Of a stretch of 6,616 bases of DNA, positions 6,387-6,616 are shown piece by piece; position 1 is the stretch's first letter, and each line of letters begins with the position of its first letter. The notes below the pieces were generated by a model. It had not been told where the DNA came from and did no database searches. It saw nothing but the letters and a program-made list of their open reading frames with translations. Made by a program: the position numbers and the translations under genes. The stretch comes from Mycobacterium sp. (GTDB taxonomy: Bacteria; Actinomycetota; Actinomycetes; Mycobacteriales; Mycobacteriaceae): contig JAOPWF010000503.1 of the NCBI GenBank assembly GCA_025965815.1, positions 1-6,616 on the forward strand. The letters are read 5' to 3'.

Positions 6387-6616
6387 TGACCACCGTTGTC
6401 ACCACCGACGTCGCCATCATCGGCGGCGGCCCCGCCGGACTGACCGCCGCCGCCGAATTGGCCACCGACCGCGCCCTCAACGTCACCGTCCTGGAACGCG
6501 AAGCCTATGCCGGCGGAATCCCCCGCCACAGCGACCATCTCGGATATGGCATGCGCGACATGAAGACCTTCATCACCGGGCCCGCCTACGCCCGCAAACT
6601 CGTCACCAAGGCGGCC
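6386..6616 (+). CDS. HcnB/thioredoxin-reductase-like FAD oxidoreductase, N-terminal part (partial)
   Basis: The first 77 codons of a pyridine-nucleotide-disulfide-oxidoreductase-type flavoprotein; the rest lies beyond the window. An FAD-binding Rossmann motif, VAIIGGGPAG (9-18), is followed by an acidic residue ending the second strand (VLERE, Glu37). Next comes GGIPRHSDH (43-51) with LGYGMRD and a GPAYARKL segment, a combination found in the hydrogen cyanide synthase HcnB/opine-oxidase-like group and in the partner subunits of GlpA-like dehydrogenases. It probably forms a complex with the preceding Fe-S flavoenzyme, relaying electrons to NAD(P) or another acceptor; this is inference. Its ATG overlaps the preceding stop (TGATG), with only a weak ribosome site in GCAGGCGAG that may be masked by a hairpin. 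No thioredoxin-reductase-type CxxC pair is visible in the part present. Confidence 0.85.
   Translation, partial: MTTVVTTDVAIIGGGPAGLTAAAELATDRALNVTVLEREAYAGGIPRHSDHLGYGMRDMKTFITGPAYARKLVTKAA

Overview
The window looks like chromosomal DNA from a high-GC actinobacterium, most likely a mycobacterium (Mycobacterium, Mycolicibacterium or Mycobacteroides). The best evidence is the 3' end of an mmpL lipid-transporter gene at the left edge, followed by a small secreted protein of a type found beside mycobacterial mmpL genes. I cannot name a species.

Left part (1-821): the last 125 codons of an MmpL transporter overlap, by ATGA, a short gene for an exported protein. The N-terminal two thirds of that protein look like a conserved mycobacterial family. 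The last ~50 residues do not look like the family as I remember it, and GC drops there to about 50% (661-840). The 261-bp gap that follows (822-1082) has no convincing gene. It holds a long imperfect hairpin at 923-961 that could be a scar of a mobile element, then hairpins including a terminator-like one for the leftward regulator gene.

Right part (1083-6616): a divergent regulator/catabolic-operon unit. A HutC-subfamily GntR regulator (UTRA ligand domain) is transcribed leftward. Rightward run four tightly coupled genes: an APC-superfamily amino acid/amine-type permease, an FGGY sugar/polyol kinase close to glycerol kinase, a GlpA-like FAD dehydrogenase with a C-terminal BFD-type Fe-S domain, and the start of an HcnB/thioredoxin-reductase-like FAD oxidoreductase that runs off the window. 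All three internal junctions overlap (ATGA, ATGA, TGATG). The 152-bp divergent intergenic region carries a perfect 12-bp palindrome TGGTCTAGACCA and a one-mismatch copy TGGTCTATACCA. These have the core of the DasR/HutC-type operator and flank a readable -35/-10 promoter, so the local regulator probably represses both itself and the operon.

Taken together, the operon reads as import, ATP-dependent phosphorylation and flavin-dependent oxidation of a small hydroxylated compound, in the manner of the glycerol to glycerol-3-phosphate to dihydroxyacetone-phosphate route. Two points argue against plain glycerol. The importer is an APC permease rather than a GlpF channel. The kinase also has Gly (residue 78) at the position of E. 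coli GlpK Arg83, a glycerol-contacting residue, while the other glycerol-site residues are kept. The substrate cannot be read from the sequence; an amino-polyol or other polar hydroxylated amine is one guess. This unit is the most interesting part of the window.
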